Positions 1 through 12,709 of a DNA stretch of 64,000 bases are shown here, piece by piece. Source of the DNA: Volutella citrinella (lineage: Eukaryota; Ascomycota; Sordariomycetes; Hypocreales; Nectriaceae). The DNA lies in the NCBI GenBank assembly GCA_034401135.1, contig JAWZSP010000002.1, forward strand, positions 2,542,001-2,606,000, given 5' to 3'. The position numbers and the translations under genes were made by a program. Each line of letters opens with the position of its first letter. The first letter of the stretch is position 1. Under the pieces are notes generated by a model, which saw nothing but the letters and a program-made list of their open reading frames with translations, searched no databases and had not been told where the DNA came from.

Positions 1-741
1 GACGTCTAGGTGGTGGGGGCAGGTACTTGGAAACCCCACATCTGGGCGCAGCTTACCCTATCCTTGAGATTGACGGAAAGGCAGCCCAACCAAATGGTAA
101 TTTTCTTGATCCTGATAGTTTAGGAGTTTCGATATTGGAAGGTAAACCACAAGGCAGAGTCGAGAGCGACAATACGACACATTTATTCGCAATCTGTATT
201 TCTAGAACAAGCCTCCACCCCTATTGGGAGATGCACCCACCCTGTTTTGTCATTCACGTCTCAATGTTACTAATGCTCCCAGCTTCACACACCAAGAACA
301 GCATCGTCAGCAGTCAGCGAAATCCCAAAGTGGCACACGCTTCACAAGGCTACACCCACACATATTTCAGCGATATATTGAGCGAAGCTCCAGGAGCAGA
401 GATGGTCATGATCTCTAGTACAAAATAAAAAGGTATAAAGGACAACAAACGCTCGACCAGTCCAATTTGTGATATCAACAAGTGCGAAACCCGCCCAAAG
501 CCAACATTATCGCCACGCATCCCAGGGTAAATAAATCCAAGCCAGCCACACAATGAACCATGCCAGTGACGAAATGAAAGAAACCAAAGGACCGATATGC
601 CAGCTATGCCAATGCAGCCACACCCATGAGCCGAACCACCCACCACCCGAAAACGCCACAATCCCAGGACGCAAGAAGAAACAGGGAGGCATCCAAAACC
701 AAACAAGAATCCTTCTTTCATTAGCCAGCTTTGACCCCTAC
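1..741. other. Left-edge spacer without a supported gene
   Basis: Open frames here, such as 27-428 on the plus strand, have no recognisable domain or fungal splice pattern. The stretch lies downstream of the minus-strand gene ending at 742 and probably contains its 3' untranslated region. I see no RNA gene or repeat. Confidence 0.5.
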
Positions 742-1860
742 TCACCGAGCGTTCACATCGGCGCCCCATCCCATGGTTCGCTGCACAGCCTCCATCCCAG
801 CACGAATGCCCCTAGCAAAGTTCTGTCCCTCCTCGGTGTTGTAGGCATCGTCAAGGTCTGCCTGGGTTAGAAAGCCCTTTCGGCGAGCCATGACGGCGTG
901 CTGGATGGGCCGGCACCACAAGTCATACCACTGATCCTCGCTCATCGAGGTATAATGCACGGAGCCGTTGCGGTTGACACTCATGGGCCACTCAACATAG
1001 AGAGTCTCGAAACGCTTGGTGCGAAAGAAGAGCCACGGCCAGGTAAATAGCCAGAGAAAGGTGGCATAGCAGAGTATCTGGACCCACCGCACAAGACGCC
1101 AGCGGTTGACGATGGAGTTGTTGTAGATCTCGACTCGAGCGTTGGTGGCGGGGAATTCGATTTCGAGATGGCCCCGGTAGTTGCTCGCGTTGACGAGGCT
1201 TTCCAGCTTACCACCGACGTAGGAGAAGTCCCAGCCCACAACTCGGCGTTCGAGCGTCAGGGCCTTCATGCCGCATTGCTGGGCACAATAGCGCCGGCAC
1301 CACTCATCGGCAGTGGGCGTGCCCTGCTCTGCAGCCCCGGAACCACCAAAGCCCGGGGCGCGTGAGGCCATGACGGTGCCACGTTTGACCTTGTCAAAGT
1401 TGGTGACGGTCTGGAGGCTCTGCCAGGAACGTCGTGACTGCAGATCCTCGTAGAGCAACGGGGTCAGGTCGACCTGGACATCGAAATCCACCACCTTCTC
1501 AGAGTGCTCTTTGTCTGTCTTCTTGTGTTCACTGTGGAAGCCGCGAATACGGACAGACTGGCGGGGAGGCTCGACGGAAAGTCGATCGATGCTCTCCCTC
1601 AGGAAGGCTGGGTTGTTGTCGAAACGCGCATCCATGTAATAATCGACGCCAGGTCTGCGAAGAACGGGCTTGAAGTCGAGGCCATGGGTGCGGCTAGATA
1701 TGGGTTGGGGGGTGGCGTTGATGTCGTCGGTATAAGAATACTCGGGCGGGGGATCGCTGTGATCGAGGTCGTGATCGAAGCAGGGCCCCAGAGATTCGAC
1801 GGCCGCTGCGTGGAGAGAGACGGCACTCGACGAGGGGCGAGGGACAGGAGACGGGGCCAT
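742..1860 (-). CDS. Conserved fungal single-pass membrane protein, function unknown
   Basis: A single uninterrupted frame encodes 372 residues from an ATG at 1860. The N-terminal third is Pro/Ser-rich and looks disordered. The middle holds several Cys and Trp residues (the stretch WCRRYCAQQC lies near residues 187-196). One clear hydrophobic segment at about residues 258-280 (WVQILCYATFLWLFTWPWLF) is bracketed by Arg/Lys. The C-terminal part, about residues 281-372, is polar and carries EWPMSV and DQWYDLW. The order of a Trp-rich domain, one helix and a polar tail resembles a conserved fungal protein family that I cannot name. No signal peptide is visible, so a tail-proximal anchor in an internal membrane is an inference. 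The coding call is supported by length, composition and a sensible start; function is not assigned. Confidence 0.75.
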   Translation of the reverse strand: MAPSPVPRPSSSAVSLHAAAVESLGPCFDHDLDHSDPPPEYSYTDDINATPQPISSRTHGLDFKPVLRRPGVDYYMDARFDNNPAFLRESIDRLSVEPPRQSVRIRGFHSEHKKTDKEHSEKVVDFDVQVDLTPLLYEDLQSRRSWQSLQTVTNFDKVKRGTVMASRAPGFGGSGAAEQGTPTADEWCRRYCAQQCGMKALTLERRVVGWDFSYVGGKLESLVNASNYRGHLEIEFPATNARVEIYNNSIVNRWRLVRWVQILCYATFLWLFTWPWLFFRTKRFETLYVEWPMSVNRNGSVHYTSMSEDQWYDLWCRPIQHAVMARRKGFLTQADLDDAYNTEEGQNFARGIRAGMEAVQRTMGWGADVNAR

Positions 1861-3669
1861 GGCGCTGAAGAGGGTGGCGAAGCGGTCGTGAATTCAAGCG
1901 CTGGCCTCGATGGCCGAAGATGTAAGGGCGAGGACGGCGACGGAGAAAACAGAAAAGGCCGTGGTGACGCGCGTCGAGGAATGGACCGTGGGTGGTGGGA
2001 TGAGGATGAGGTGACTGGCCAGCCCGCGTCAGCTGGCGAGACGAGGCGAGACGAGATGCTGCCTGGCGGGTGTAAGTAATGCAAGGTAGTGTAATGTATT
2101 CGAGGAGCGCACAGGCTCAAATCTCGGGTCGGTATCGGTAAGCGCTCCAGCCAGGGCAAGATGGTTGAGCAAGGCGAAAAAGAGGAAACGAGCGAAAGGG
2201 GTGCGCCTGGTAGGTGAATCAAGCCGAAAGCTGAAGCCCAACGAAGTGGGAAAATGGCCACGAAGACGGAAGTGGACAGGCAGATAGATGATGAGGGCCC
2301 GGAATGGGCAGGTGGGCGGGCTTTAGGTACGAGGTACGAGGGACTGGGGGACGCGCAGTGAGCCTAAAACCCCAGAGGCCGGTTCCAGGTGGAGGGGAGG
2401 AACAGACTACTATCAATGTGGTAGTGCTAGCCGCAGTCATGAATCAAGTCCCCAAAGGCGTCGTCACGGACTGCCACTGGGGCGCAGTCATGAGGGGCGA
2501 CTACTAACTGGATCGGCCCTTGATTCCTTTCACTTGACGCGGCTAGATTTCTCGTGGCAAGAGAAGCACAACTTATGAGGCCGGTACTGCATGCAATGGT
2601 GCCCATTTGACTCCCTTACCCAGGTCTGTCCGGCTACGTTATCCGCACTCCGTGCAATGCATCAAATCGAGCGAGTGGCGGCAGGGCTCTCCGTCACATA
2701 TTTCGGTTGGACGCCTGGTTGGCTGGCCGGACATGGACGTGCGTTGTTGCGCCCACCGGCCAACGTGCAACGGCGAAGCAGTGCGAGGTCATACGCCGTA
2801 ATCGCTGTTCACTGGCCGCCACCGCCCACTGGCGCATCGGCGTAGCGGGAAGGGGGACCGGGGAAGCTGCACCAAGCCAGGGAAGGCGATAGCGTACTAG
2901 GGAAGGCGATGCCCCATAATAGCGCATAATGAAGCTGGGCAGGCGCGACGCTGGATGCTGCATCTGCATCTGGGCCCTTGAAAACGATGGGCCTGTTCCC
3001 CACAACAGATCTAGAACACTGGGGGGGAGGGGGACGCGCATGAACCAGGCGGTCGGTCTCTCCGCTAACAATGACTGTCCCCAGAGTTCGGATACTTCTG
3101 CTCAACCGTTGGGACCATGGCCTTGTTTGATGTGGCTGGCCAACTTGCCTGCAGCGGTGGATGATGGCGTACGTCCATCTCTCAGATTTTCCAGCCGTCG
3201 ACTCAACCACCCACATTCACGACGGAGAGTCGAGCTGTCCATTGTCTTCTCCTCGCCTCTCTGTCATCGCCCCTCAAGCTACGAGACGCAGTTGGCGGGA
3301 TGTGTGTCTAGGCTGTCGAGGTCCCCAGCGTCAGGGGTAGGGTTTGGTCTTGTCACAATTCGAGTCACCGGTCCATGACACACGGCTTGAGCAGCACAAC
3401 ATATTCGGCGTGCGAGACACCGTGAAACTATCAAAATCTCAGTTGTCGTTTGCCCTTCCGGCCTTGCCATGGCCTCTGCCGTATCATCCCGTCCTCCGTG
3501 CTCTCATAGCAATATCTGCTGGGCAAGGATCCCGCTCGCCCCTGTAGCTGGAGGAGCCGGGCCAAGGCATTCATCGGTATTATCAAAAGTCATACAATCG
3601 TCAGGCCGCGCTGCGGCGCAAGAAATCCCACATCCCAGAAAAAAAAAAGCCGTCGTCGAACTTCCCAGC
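1861..3669. other. Spacer between two minus-strand genes
   Basis: It holds the promoter of the gene starting at 1860 and the 3' end of the next gene. The open frames on both strands (for example 1504-2079 plus and 2809-3216 minus) have no domain and overlap one another. A run of ten A residues lies near 3639-3648. No RNA gene or mobile element was recognised. Confidence 0.5.
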
Positions 3670-5508
3670 CTAGCAAGGGAAGAACTCGGTCCTCTTCTTG
3701 CCATACTTGGCCACGTTCACGAAGTTCTCCCACGCCACCTTGTGCGTGCAGACGGGGATGTTGAAGATGCCGGCGAGGTTGACACGACCCTCCTGGGCCT
3801 TGTTCAGGAAGTCACCGCTCGTGGGGTCGGCTACGGGCCAGCCGTTCTTGTTGCCGTTGGCCTTGTACGCATCGACGGCACTTGTCATGGTTAGCAACAA
3901 CTACGAATGACAATACGGGAATGTGGACGGAAACCAACCTCTGCACAATGTCATCACGGGTGATGCCTTGCCACTGCTTTCCATCGAGCCTGTCGGTGCC
4001 GCCAAGCTTCACGAAGGTGCCATAGATGTCCACGGCGCCCATGCCGTTGTATCCACCGTCGTAGTGGTGCTTGTCCTCGGGCTTGTTGATGCCCGCAATG
4101 TAGTGGGCGATGCCGTCGATGCAGATGATCTGGCCCTCGCGGTGGTCCTGGACGAGGTTGAGCTCGCGCTGCTGGATCCGCGCGGGGATGTCGTCGCAGC
4201 GCCTCTCCGAGTTGAGGATGAATGGGTTCATGTCCTGCTCGGGCAGCTTCCAGGCAAAGGGGATCAGCACCACGTACAGAGCGCGGAGCACCGCGTTCTC
4301 CATCTCCACGGCCGGCACGAGCTCGACGTTGTTTGGCAGCATGTTTCCGTCCGAAACCATGGTGCCCAGAAGGCCGAGCGACTCGGGAGATCCGTCAAAC
4401 AGCTTCTTGGCAAGCTCGGAGGTGATCTCCTTCCACCTGAGCACAATCTCGGCCAGCTGGCGGGACATGGCAATCTCGTTGCTGAGCGCGGGGTTCGTCT
4501 TGTAGAGGTCCTTGACGAGGGTGATGGAGGCCTTGACCATGTCGTTTGTCATGTCCTTGACGGAGCCGAGCGTGCCGGGGTCGATGCCGGGCGTTGCTCC
4601 CCTATCGAGCCTCCTCTTGGTCAGCACCTTGCCCCAGGTCGGGCCGGCAAAGACTGCGTAGCCCATGAGGACCATGTCCATGATGATTGTGAAGCTGAGG
4701 TTGCTGTCCTTGGGGATTGCGGCAAAAGTCGACGAGAACTCGGCGATGATCATGTCGAGATAACTGGAGGAATCTTTGATGGAGGAATAGTAGTTCCACA
4801 TGAGCTTGTCGATGGATGAAAATGAGTTGATGAGGAACTGGCCAGCAGGGCGCATGCTCTCCGAGTCGGAGCACTTCTCTGTGTTGTCGTGACAGCCGTT
4901 GCTCTCCGTCATGATATCGCAGTTGAAGCCCTCGGGGCCGTAGAAGTAATTGCTCATTGCCTGGGGGAAGGACATCTTGAAGTTTTCGTCGGTCTTGTTT
5001 TCGGCCCAGCCGATCTTGACAGCCTCCCAAGCTAGAGGGGCCTTGGCCTTCTCCCAACGCTCCTTGCTGTTTGTGTTGGCATCGTCGATTCCGGGCTCGG
5101 TGCACATCACGTCCCTCCACTTGTTGACCATTTCCTTCTCGGCGTCTTTCATAGAGATGACGCCTCCCTCTCTGTAGTTCACGCAGTTAGAGACGTTGCC
5201 TGCCTGTAATTGGCTTCGGGGGCCAAAAGACCTACTGTGGTGCTCCAGGGTCGCCAGCAGGGCTACAAGGAAGCAGGTTAGCAACCGGACATGCCGTTGG
5301 AGCGAGGTTCGGTGACTAGTCGGGCATACTTACGGTTCGAAGGGGGCAATTTCTACTTGGGGCCTGCGGTTTACATTTCATGTTAGGACGCAGATCTTGC
5401 ACCGGGAGAACCGACCATCCATGGCACTTACATCGGCGAAGCCGAGACGAGGGAAGAAGCCGCGAGGGCGAGGCAGACTGCCCTGGGGAAAAGCGACACG
5501 TAGACCAT
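3670..5508 (-). CDS. Secreted protein of unknown function, five exons
   Basis: Exons on the minus strand are 5508-5432, 5363-5334, 5262-5236, 5171-3939 and 3880-3670. Phases match at every junction and give 525 residues. Residues 1-24 (MVYVSLFPRAVCLALAASSL and on) form a signal peptide ending near SASP. A short Pro-rich linker follows, then a Cys-containing mature region with sequons NKT and NLS. The C-terminal motif IFNIPVCTHKVAWENF recalls the tails of some killer-toxin-like GH18 chitinases and secreted proteins found beside them; that likeness is from memory and weak. No catalytic motif is visible. Introns 1 and 2 have GTAAGT donors and CTAAC branch points. The first ATG was chosen because it alone supplies a signal peptide. 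An ATTAAATA box on the minus strand lies about 100 bp upstream, at 5606-5613. Confidence 0.8.
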
Positions 5509-7584
5509 GATACTGCTCTTTCTGAGGGCTCGTTATGTGACTGAGAGTGGCTCGTGGCTCTGTGATGCCTCAATTACAACATTCTCTCCCGGAGATGCAC
5601 CAGACTATTTAATACGTCTCGAGGGTGGACTTTGACGACTTCTCCTCCGCGTCGTTGGACCTCACAGACTCTGCTCTGAGCACCACGTGGGCTCGTGAGC
5701 CTTGCCGCCGACAAGACCATCATCTCGTGCATTTCTGTGATGTGGTCCATCAGCTGCAGCCCTGGCCGGCCAGATCGCTGTCTCTCTTGGCCGACCTCCC
5801 CACGTGTAAGAGCCGTGAGATCTGAGCGGACGAGCCATCGGGTCGACAGCGGGAGGATGAACCATCAGGAGCAGTATCCTAGAGGGCATTCAGCCTCGAC
5901 ATCAAAGCAAAACGACTTGGCTGAGATGGGGGCTTGGCCAGAACAAGGGGGATGGACCCTTGGGCATGGGTTGGTGGTCGATGTTTGTTTCTCGAGTGTC
6001 CCGAATAGGAAATTCGCCAAACGACCGGCAGAGCCAAACAGGGGTGGTCGGATGATTATCTGTGATTATCTATGCTCTAAATGCGTATTTTCGTACATGA
6101 TGAATTTATGCCGGCCCCCTGCTGCGTGTATTAGCGTAGTCGATTCTCTAATCCGACTGAGGGCACCGGCAAAGATTGAAAAGCGCCCACACCACCGGGC
6201 CCGCGCTGGCAATGGGCCATACACACACACAAACAGCCTCATTTAGTCCTAGATCCCTTCATACTGCCGCCGTAGATGCATATTCCCATCGGCTGCGACT
6301 GGCCGAGCCTCAAGCTCGCACGATGGGCCGAGTCTCCCCATACATGCCCCGAGAGAGGGAGTGGAAAAGCCTCCGCCGGCCGCTGCAAAAGAAGAATTGC
6401 TTATTCGGACAAGCGTGTGTGATCTAAGCGAGCCTCGACCTATCACAGGCTGCGAGTCGGCCGTTTTTGAAACGTCGTCTCGGCTCCGTGGAGAACTCTG
6501 GGGTGACTACTCTCTGGGCACGCCAACTCTGCAAGCATTCAACCTGTTGACACCGGAACGCTCCGCTAGGGCAGGGGTCGGATCAAGGTTATCGTGAGGC
6601 CTCGCCCTTGTTGCGGAGCATCAGGGTCTCTCAGCGGTGAGGCTCCTACGCCGACCGAGGCCCTTTTGGGAACTCGGCATGAGTGGCAGCCGTTTACCCC
6701 AGCTGTGAGACCAGGACGTGCAGCTGTGACATGCGCACAAAATCCCATCGAGTCATACTGCGGGCTTCATCGTCACTTGGCCACGGCTGAGCCTCTGCTT
6801 CCGTTCCCTCTTGAAACTTGAGACCATCCAGTCAGCCCATCTCCGCCTCACATGATGGGAAATGGCTGTTTCGTGGCAGTGATCCCTCTCGTGTACTCTC
6901 GTGTACTCTCGTGTACTCTCGTGTGAGGCAAAAATCAACGACGGCGCCTATGCGCAAAAGGACCATTATTAGCAGTAAGCAGACTGAGCTTCATTTATAG
7001 TGGTGGGCCAGGCGGTGTTCTGCGTGTTTGGACTGGGAGATGATGGCGAGATCCGCCCCCAGAACTAAACCTAGCCTCCAACCCGCACCCAGAGCGTTCC
7101 CGAATACTTGGGACACATGCCCCATGCGATGCCGTGCGAGATGGCATGCCTGTGGGTCAGGAAGCAGCTCGTGCCGTTGTCATTCAGGGTTGTGATCCAT
7201 GGTTGATGACCGTGCCTCGGAATCCTACTACACCCACTCACCCGCTCACTCACTCTGCCCAGAACAGCTGCTCGTCTCCCGAATGACAAACCCTCATCTA
7301 AACCCTAAGCGAAAATAATCTCACTGTGCGGTCATCGTTCCGCAAAATGCTGACTGCGCACGAATGACAAAGGCAGATCAGATCGACACGTCTTCTCCGC
7401 GGCGTCTCTTCACATCCATCTGGCATACCAGTAATGAACAATGATAAGCGACTTGGCATGACTATCTATCTTTTTATTTTCTCCAAGGGGCCCCGTCATA
7501 ACTCCCATCTGTGCCGTAAAGTCACGCATTTATACAGTCCAGCTCCCCTTGGAAGGTACACTCGTTACCGAGCTTTTCGTACAA
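5509..7584. other. Spacer upstream of the secreted protein gene
   Basis: It contains the promoter of the secreted protein gene and the 3' flank of the ABC transporter gene, plus a short tandem repeat listed separately. The open frames are short, overlap, and show no domain. No RNA gene was recognised. Confidence 0.5.
6886..6925 (+). repeat. 10-bp tandem repeat, four units
   Basis: The unit CTCTCGTGTA occurs four times in a row with only the last base of the fourth copy changed (G for A). It lies in an intergenic spacer and is probably a minisatellite. Confidence 0.9.
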
Positions 7585-10500
7585 TCAGACGTCTACGAGT
7601 CGGTCTGCATCCCACTTCTTCTTGGCAGCCTTCATCAGCACATCCAGCTCCCCGCTCGTCTCACACATGCTGCGGAATGTGCCCTCCGTCTTGTTGATGA
7701 GCTCCCAGGGGTGGGCGTATTCCACCACCCGACCCTTGTCCAGTACCAACACCTTGTCATAGTCCACAATTGTTTGCAGTCGGTGCGCAATCGTAATCAC
7801 GGTGCCCGTCAGTTCTCGAATTGTCTCTTGAATCTTCGAGTCTGTCGTGTAGTCAATGGATGCCGTTGCCTCATCCATCACCAGGACCGTGGGTGTCTTG
7901 AGCATGGCTCGGGCGAGGCACAGCAGCTGCCGTTGGCCCTGTGACAGGTTGGATCCAGACTCCGTCACCGAAGACTGGAGGTCTAGGAACACGTTCTTGT
8001 TCGACACCACCGACTCCTGTCCATTGGGAGTCGACGGGCCCGTCGACGGCTCGTTGGGGCCGATGAGCTGCACTCGGCGGAGAGCAGCAAATATTTCCTC
8101 GTCTTCGTATGTGTCAAACGGGTCGAGGTTGCTTCGGATGGTCCCCCTGAAGAGCGTGGGGTCCTGTGGGACGATAGTGATGTTCTCCCGTAGATCTTGC
8201 AATCCAATCTTCGAGATGTCAAGGTCATCAACCATGATCTTGCCTCGGTCGGCTTCCAGTGCGCGGAAGATGGCTAAAGCCAGCGAGCTCTTGCCAGCGC
8301 CTGTTCGTCCCACTATACCGACCTTGTCTTTTGCGTCGATCTTTATTGAGATGTCGCGGAGAACGGGGTCAAGCTCCTTACGGTAGCTGGTCGTGTAATC
8401 CACAAACTCGACCGAGCCGCTTCCGGGCCAGTTGGGCGGGGGCCTGCTGTCCTCAATGATAGCCTCGGCCTCCTGCTCCACCTCCAGATACTCCTTGATC
8501 CGCTCCATCGAATTCATGTTTTGCTCGTTGATCGCATAGAGTCGGACGAGCCACAACACGCTTTCCGTGAAGCCCAACGCGTAGCTGAGGGAAATACCCG
8601 CAGCACCAGCATCGATTTTGCCCAGACTAAGAATGATGAAGACTCCAGCAAAGAAAGCAACGAGGTCTCCCAGTAGATCGGCGCGGAAAGCCAGCCATCG
8701 ATTACATGCCCACAGATAGATGAATGGCCGGCTTTGCTTGTTCACCTTTTCGAGATTGTCCCGAATGAAACGGCGCTCGTCGCCGTACGCGCGGATTGTC
8801 GTCATGCCGCTCAGTGTCTCGCCGAATTGTTGGAACAACGGGCTGCGCTGAACTGACTCGAGTCGCTTCAAATCACGGGATGCACGGAGGTAGAATACTG
8901 CTACCAAGTAAAACAAGATTGCAATGAAGAACGCAGCGATCAAAAAGCTGGGTGTTATCCACGCGATCAGGACCACGGTGAAAACCAGGGAGAGGGCGCA
9001 ACTCAAGACACCAATCGCGACTGGAGCAATTTCTTGGTCGACGGCTTCCAAATCTTTGCTGAAGCGGTTCATCAATTGTCCGAGTGGGGTGATGTCGAAG
9101 AACTTGAACTTCGCACGAGTGACTGCTGAGATCAGGTTTTCATGAATGCGTCTTGAGGCTTCGAGCGATCCCAAGAACACCCAGAGGTCCCTAACCAGTG
9201 CTGCTGCAGCTCCGGCAACGCCAATGGCTGCAAGCACTAGCAAATAGTACATGGCATTGACCTGGGGCTCAGCCTTTGCGGCAAGGGTTACCTGACCCTG
9301 GTATGTGGGAGAGCTGTCACTAGGTTCGGTGCTTCCGAGTTGACCAACGGCGAGAAATTGCGCGGTTGAAAATGTCGCAGTGCTGTATGAGTGCATTTGA
9401 GAGCCCCACGCCATCTTCTTGTCTTCTGTCACGTACTGGTTCGCCCACTCTCGCACCCAGAAATTTGTGGCCACGGCTGACAGTTGCTGGGCAGTGAAAA
9501 CGCCAATGGCCACGATCCAGAACCACCAGGGGCCCATGGCTGTGAAATATAGCTTCATAACAGGCCACTTGACGGATCCAGTGGCCTTGCCCTCGTCCAT
9601 GGCATCCTGCTGCTGCTTCTTTTTCGCATTGTCCTTCCTTGAGCTATCGACACCGTCGAGGGCATCGCCCTGACCGTTGACCATCGTTTCGGCATCGCCA
9701 ACGCTCGAGGGCACTCGAGATGGAACGCGCGATGGATCAGCGGACACTGTATGCGATTTTTGGATATCTTCGCCTAGTTTACCTGAAGCAATGACCTCAT
9801 CGGCGGACCCTTGGATATCAACGCGACCATTGTCGAGGAGCACCACGTGGTCGGAGGAAGGGACACAGAGCTGAACGTTGTGTGTGACAAGGATACAGGT
9901 GCGGTTCGTCATGAGCGGGCCCCTGATGCAGTTGCTGAAAATCCACTGTGCTGTATGAGAGTCCACAGCGCTCAAACAGTCGTCCAGAAGGAGGTGGGCA
10001 GAATTGGAGTACAGGGCTCGAGCAAGCGAGATTCGCTGCTTCTGGCCACCGGAGAGAGTGATTCCCTTCTCGCCAACAAGAGTTTCATCACCATTGTCCA
10101 GGATTTCAAGATCTCGCTCAAGCGCGCAGGCGACGATGACATCTCGATAACGGCGCTCGTCGAATGGACAAGAGAAGAGGATGTTTTCGCGAATGTTGGC
10201 GTTCACAAGCCAAGCTGACTGGGCCACATATGCGATGGTGTTGGCGAGACCGGTCTCGGGATCGGGCCGAACATCCTCTCGGCTCCGTCCACCAGGACAG
10301 TAGATATTTCCATCCATGATGGACATTTCGCCGAGAAGAGCCATGAGCATCGACGTCTTCCCTGATCCAGTGGGCCCGGCAATGATGTTCAGCTTGCCAA
10401 GCCGGAAATCCACGTTGAGGTCCAGCAGACGGAATGCTCGTGAACCGTCCTCAGCGACGGCATCCTTGCCGCCCCAGATGAAGGTCGCATCTTGGAAGCC

Positions 10501-12709
10501 AATGCGTCGAACACCATTCTCATCCACGTTATCCAGTCCCAGCTGCTCATACTTCTCCGTCTCTTCTTCCTGGAGAAATTCTTCCACGCGCTCAATTGAA
10601 ACCTTGGTTTCCTGGACGTGTGCGAACATATCGCCAAATTGATCCAGAGGAACACGAAGAAGCATAAACAGAGAGATAGCGGTGAATGCAACAGATGGAA
10701 GCAGTGGCTTCTTTTCCACGGTGGTGTAGACCAAGAAGGAGAAGAAGGTGATGAGGACAGGAACCGAGTTCCAAATGGCGACGGCAAGAGCCCAAATCAT
10801 GAACCTCGACCGCAAAGCCTTGAGCTCGGCACGGCGTTTGTCCTCAATTATGCGACCAAATCGCTGCTCCCACGCGAAGTATTTGATAATTCGGATGTTC
10901 TGCAACACCTCATTGGTGACATTGATTCGCTTATCGGTCGCAGACAAAATGTTCTTGGACGTGATGGAGAAGCCTCTGGCGAGGGCGTAGTTGATGGGGA
11001 GAAGGAAAGCCATAACGATTAGACCAGGGATGGCACTGAGACCCATGACTCGCCATAGTAGCACGATGGCCACGACGAGCTGCGTTGGGGCCGCAGCACA
11101 GAGAAAGTGCAGGTAGGCTGTAATTTCGGCAATCTTGAAGCTGTCGACTGACATGAGGTTGATGATGGTGCCAAGGTTTGCTTGTTCGTCGTCAGAGTCA
11201 TTGGTCTTGTTGTCCTTGGCGTTGCCGTTGGCTGCTTCAGAGTCGTCTGACGAAGTGGCATTGGTCTTCTTCTTCAGGCCCAGTGCGCGCTTGATCTTGC
11301 CAATTGTAGTCTCTTTCTCGCTACCCTCACCACTGGGCTTGGCGCCAGATTCGAGTAAAACCCTGTCTTTTCCAGCTGCCGCTTTCCGGCGGAGAGCCTT
11401 GGCATAGATATCGCCAATGATGATAGCCCGGATGCGAATGCAGATCTTGCGTCCAATCCACAAAGCCGCGTTGTCGCTGTAAGAACGAATGATATCCAGA
11501 ACAGGAAGACCGATGACATAGAGCCACAGTACGTTGATGGGTGCCTGGTCGGGGTTCTCGACATACTCAAGGATGGCCTTGAGAAGCAAAGTGGGGGCAA
11601 AGGTGAAGAAGCCCGAGATAAAAGCCAAAAAGCATTGAACGAATAGCATGCCTTTGAAGTACTTGAGCAGGTGCCATGCCAGCGATCCCGTCTTCTTCAA
11701 CTGGCGATAATCTGCAATAATAGTTGCAGCCTTGTCCTTTGGAAGCAAATTCCAGACATTCTCCATCTCCATGTTGCCCTTCCATCCCTCCCATACGATG
11801 GCATCGACCCATCCGAATGTGGCAAGGGACAGGAGACTGGCCAAGGGCTCTCGCGAGGGCTCAATTCCATCCTCCCACTCCATGAGGACGGTCTTGTTGC
11901 CTTTCCTAGTCGTGACAGCCATACCAAAGAGCAGAGTAACCAGAGAGAATTCAGTGATGACCAAAATCCGGGCGAGCCGCGAGGGTGGGTAGAGGATATA
12001 AGAGCGGAAGACAAAGAGGAGGAAAACGAAGTTGACGCCGTAGAGGGTTGCGGTGTGGTTCCAGAGGTGCGGCACGCGCCATTTCGAGTTACCAAAGAGT
12101 AGGCGCAGAGTCGACAAAATCAAGACATAAATCCAATTGACAAGCCCAACGGCGGCAACCACCTGACCATGGGATGGATATGCATCAGTCACGAGAGCAG
12201 TGATGTTGATGGCAACGAGACCACAGATGGCAAGCTCCTCGATAAACACGGATATTCGCTGGGTCGGGGGGGAATCGGCTTGAATAATGGAACCGCGGGT
12301 CGTAGTCTTGACCAAGGATAGTCGGCCTCCATTGATCTCGAGCGCATCGTCGTCGTCAGAGTCGACGAGGTCGTCGAGCGTCGCAGGCTGCTCGGGGGGG
12401 AGATCGGTGTGGCTGCGCCGTCGTTCGTCGCCCGAAAGCTGGGTATAGCCAGCTTTAGCGGCTCGTGCTCGACGAATGCGCAAAAAGCTATTCAAAAGGA
12501 TATGGGCGAATGAGAGGAAAAGCGCGATTAGGGGAAAGAGGATTTTGAGGTAGCTGTAACACAGTCAGCATAGATCGACGGAATAAACGTGCCAAACGAC
12601 GGGAAAAAGCAAGGCGGGGTCTCAGATTGGGGAGCACGAACTCATGCATAAAGCATTCGGAGAAGTCATCGACCCTCCATACTGGCCAGGAACACTGCGC
12701 AAACCCCAT
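7585..12709 (-). CDS. ABCC (MRP-type) full-length ABC transporter, vacuolar Ybt1/Vmr1-like
   Basis: Two exons, 12709-12642 and 12553-7585 (intron of 88 nt), give 1678 residues. The long frame alone begins at a TTG. The upstream exon supplies an ATG and restores a further membrane helix (YLKILFPLIALFLSFAHILL). The order is an N-terminal TMD0-like helix set, a first membrane domain, NBD1, a charged linker, a second membrane domain and NBD2. NBD1 has Walker A GPTGSGKTS near 747, signature LSGGQKQR near 855 and Walker B LLLDDCLSAVD near 879. NBD2 has GRTGAGKSS near 1442, LSQGQRQ near 1559 and VLVMDEATASID near 1582. NBD1 carries Asp where the catalytic Glu would be, as is usual in ABCC proteins. 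The length and the acidic insert in the first membrane domain resemble yeast Ybt1/Vmr1, which act in the vacuole membrane. Substrate is unknown; conjugates, bile acids or metals are possible. Confidence 0.95.

Noticed and set aside
3923..4819. 298-codon plus-strand frame
   Set aside because: It is the antisense shadow of the secreted-protein exon, with Val/Asp/Leu-rich composition typical of reversed GC-rich codons.
5204..5235. A 32-nt intron in the secreted-protein gene ending at TTACAG
   Set aside because: Too short and it breaks the frame; the 64-nt intron ending at CTACAG (5172) keeps phase and has a CTAAC branch point.
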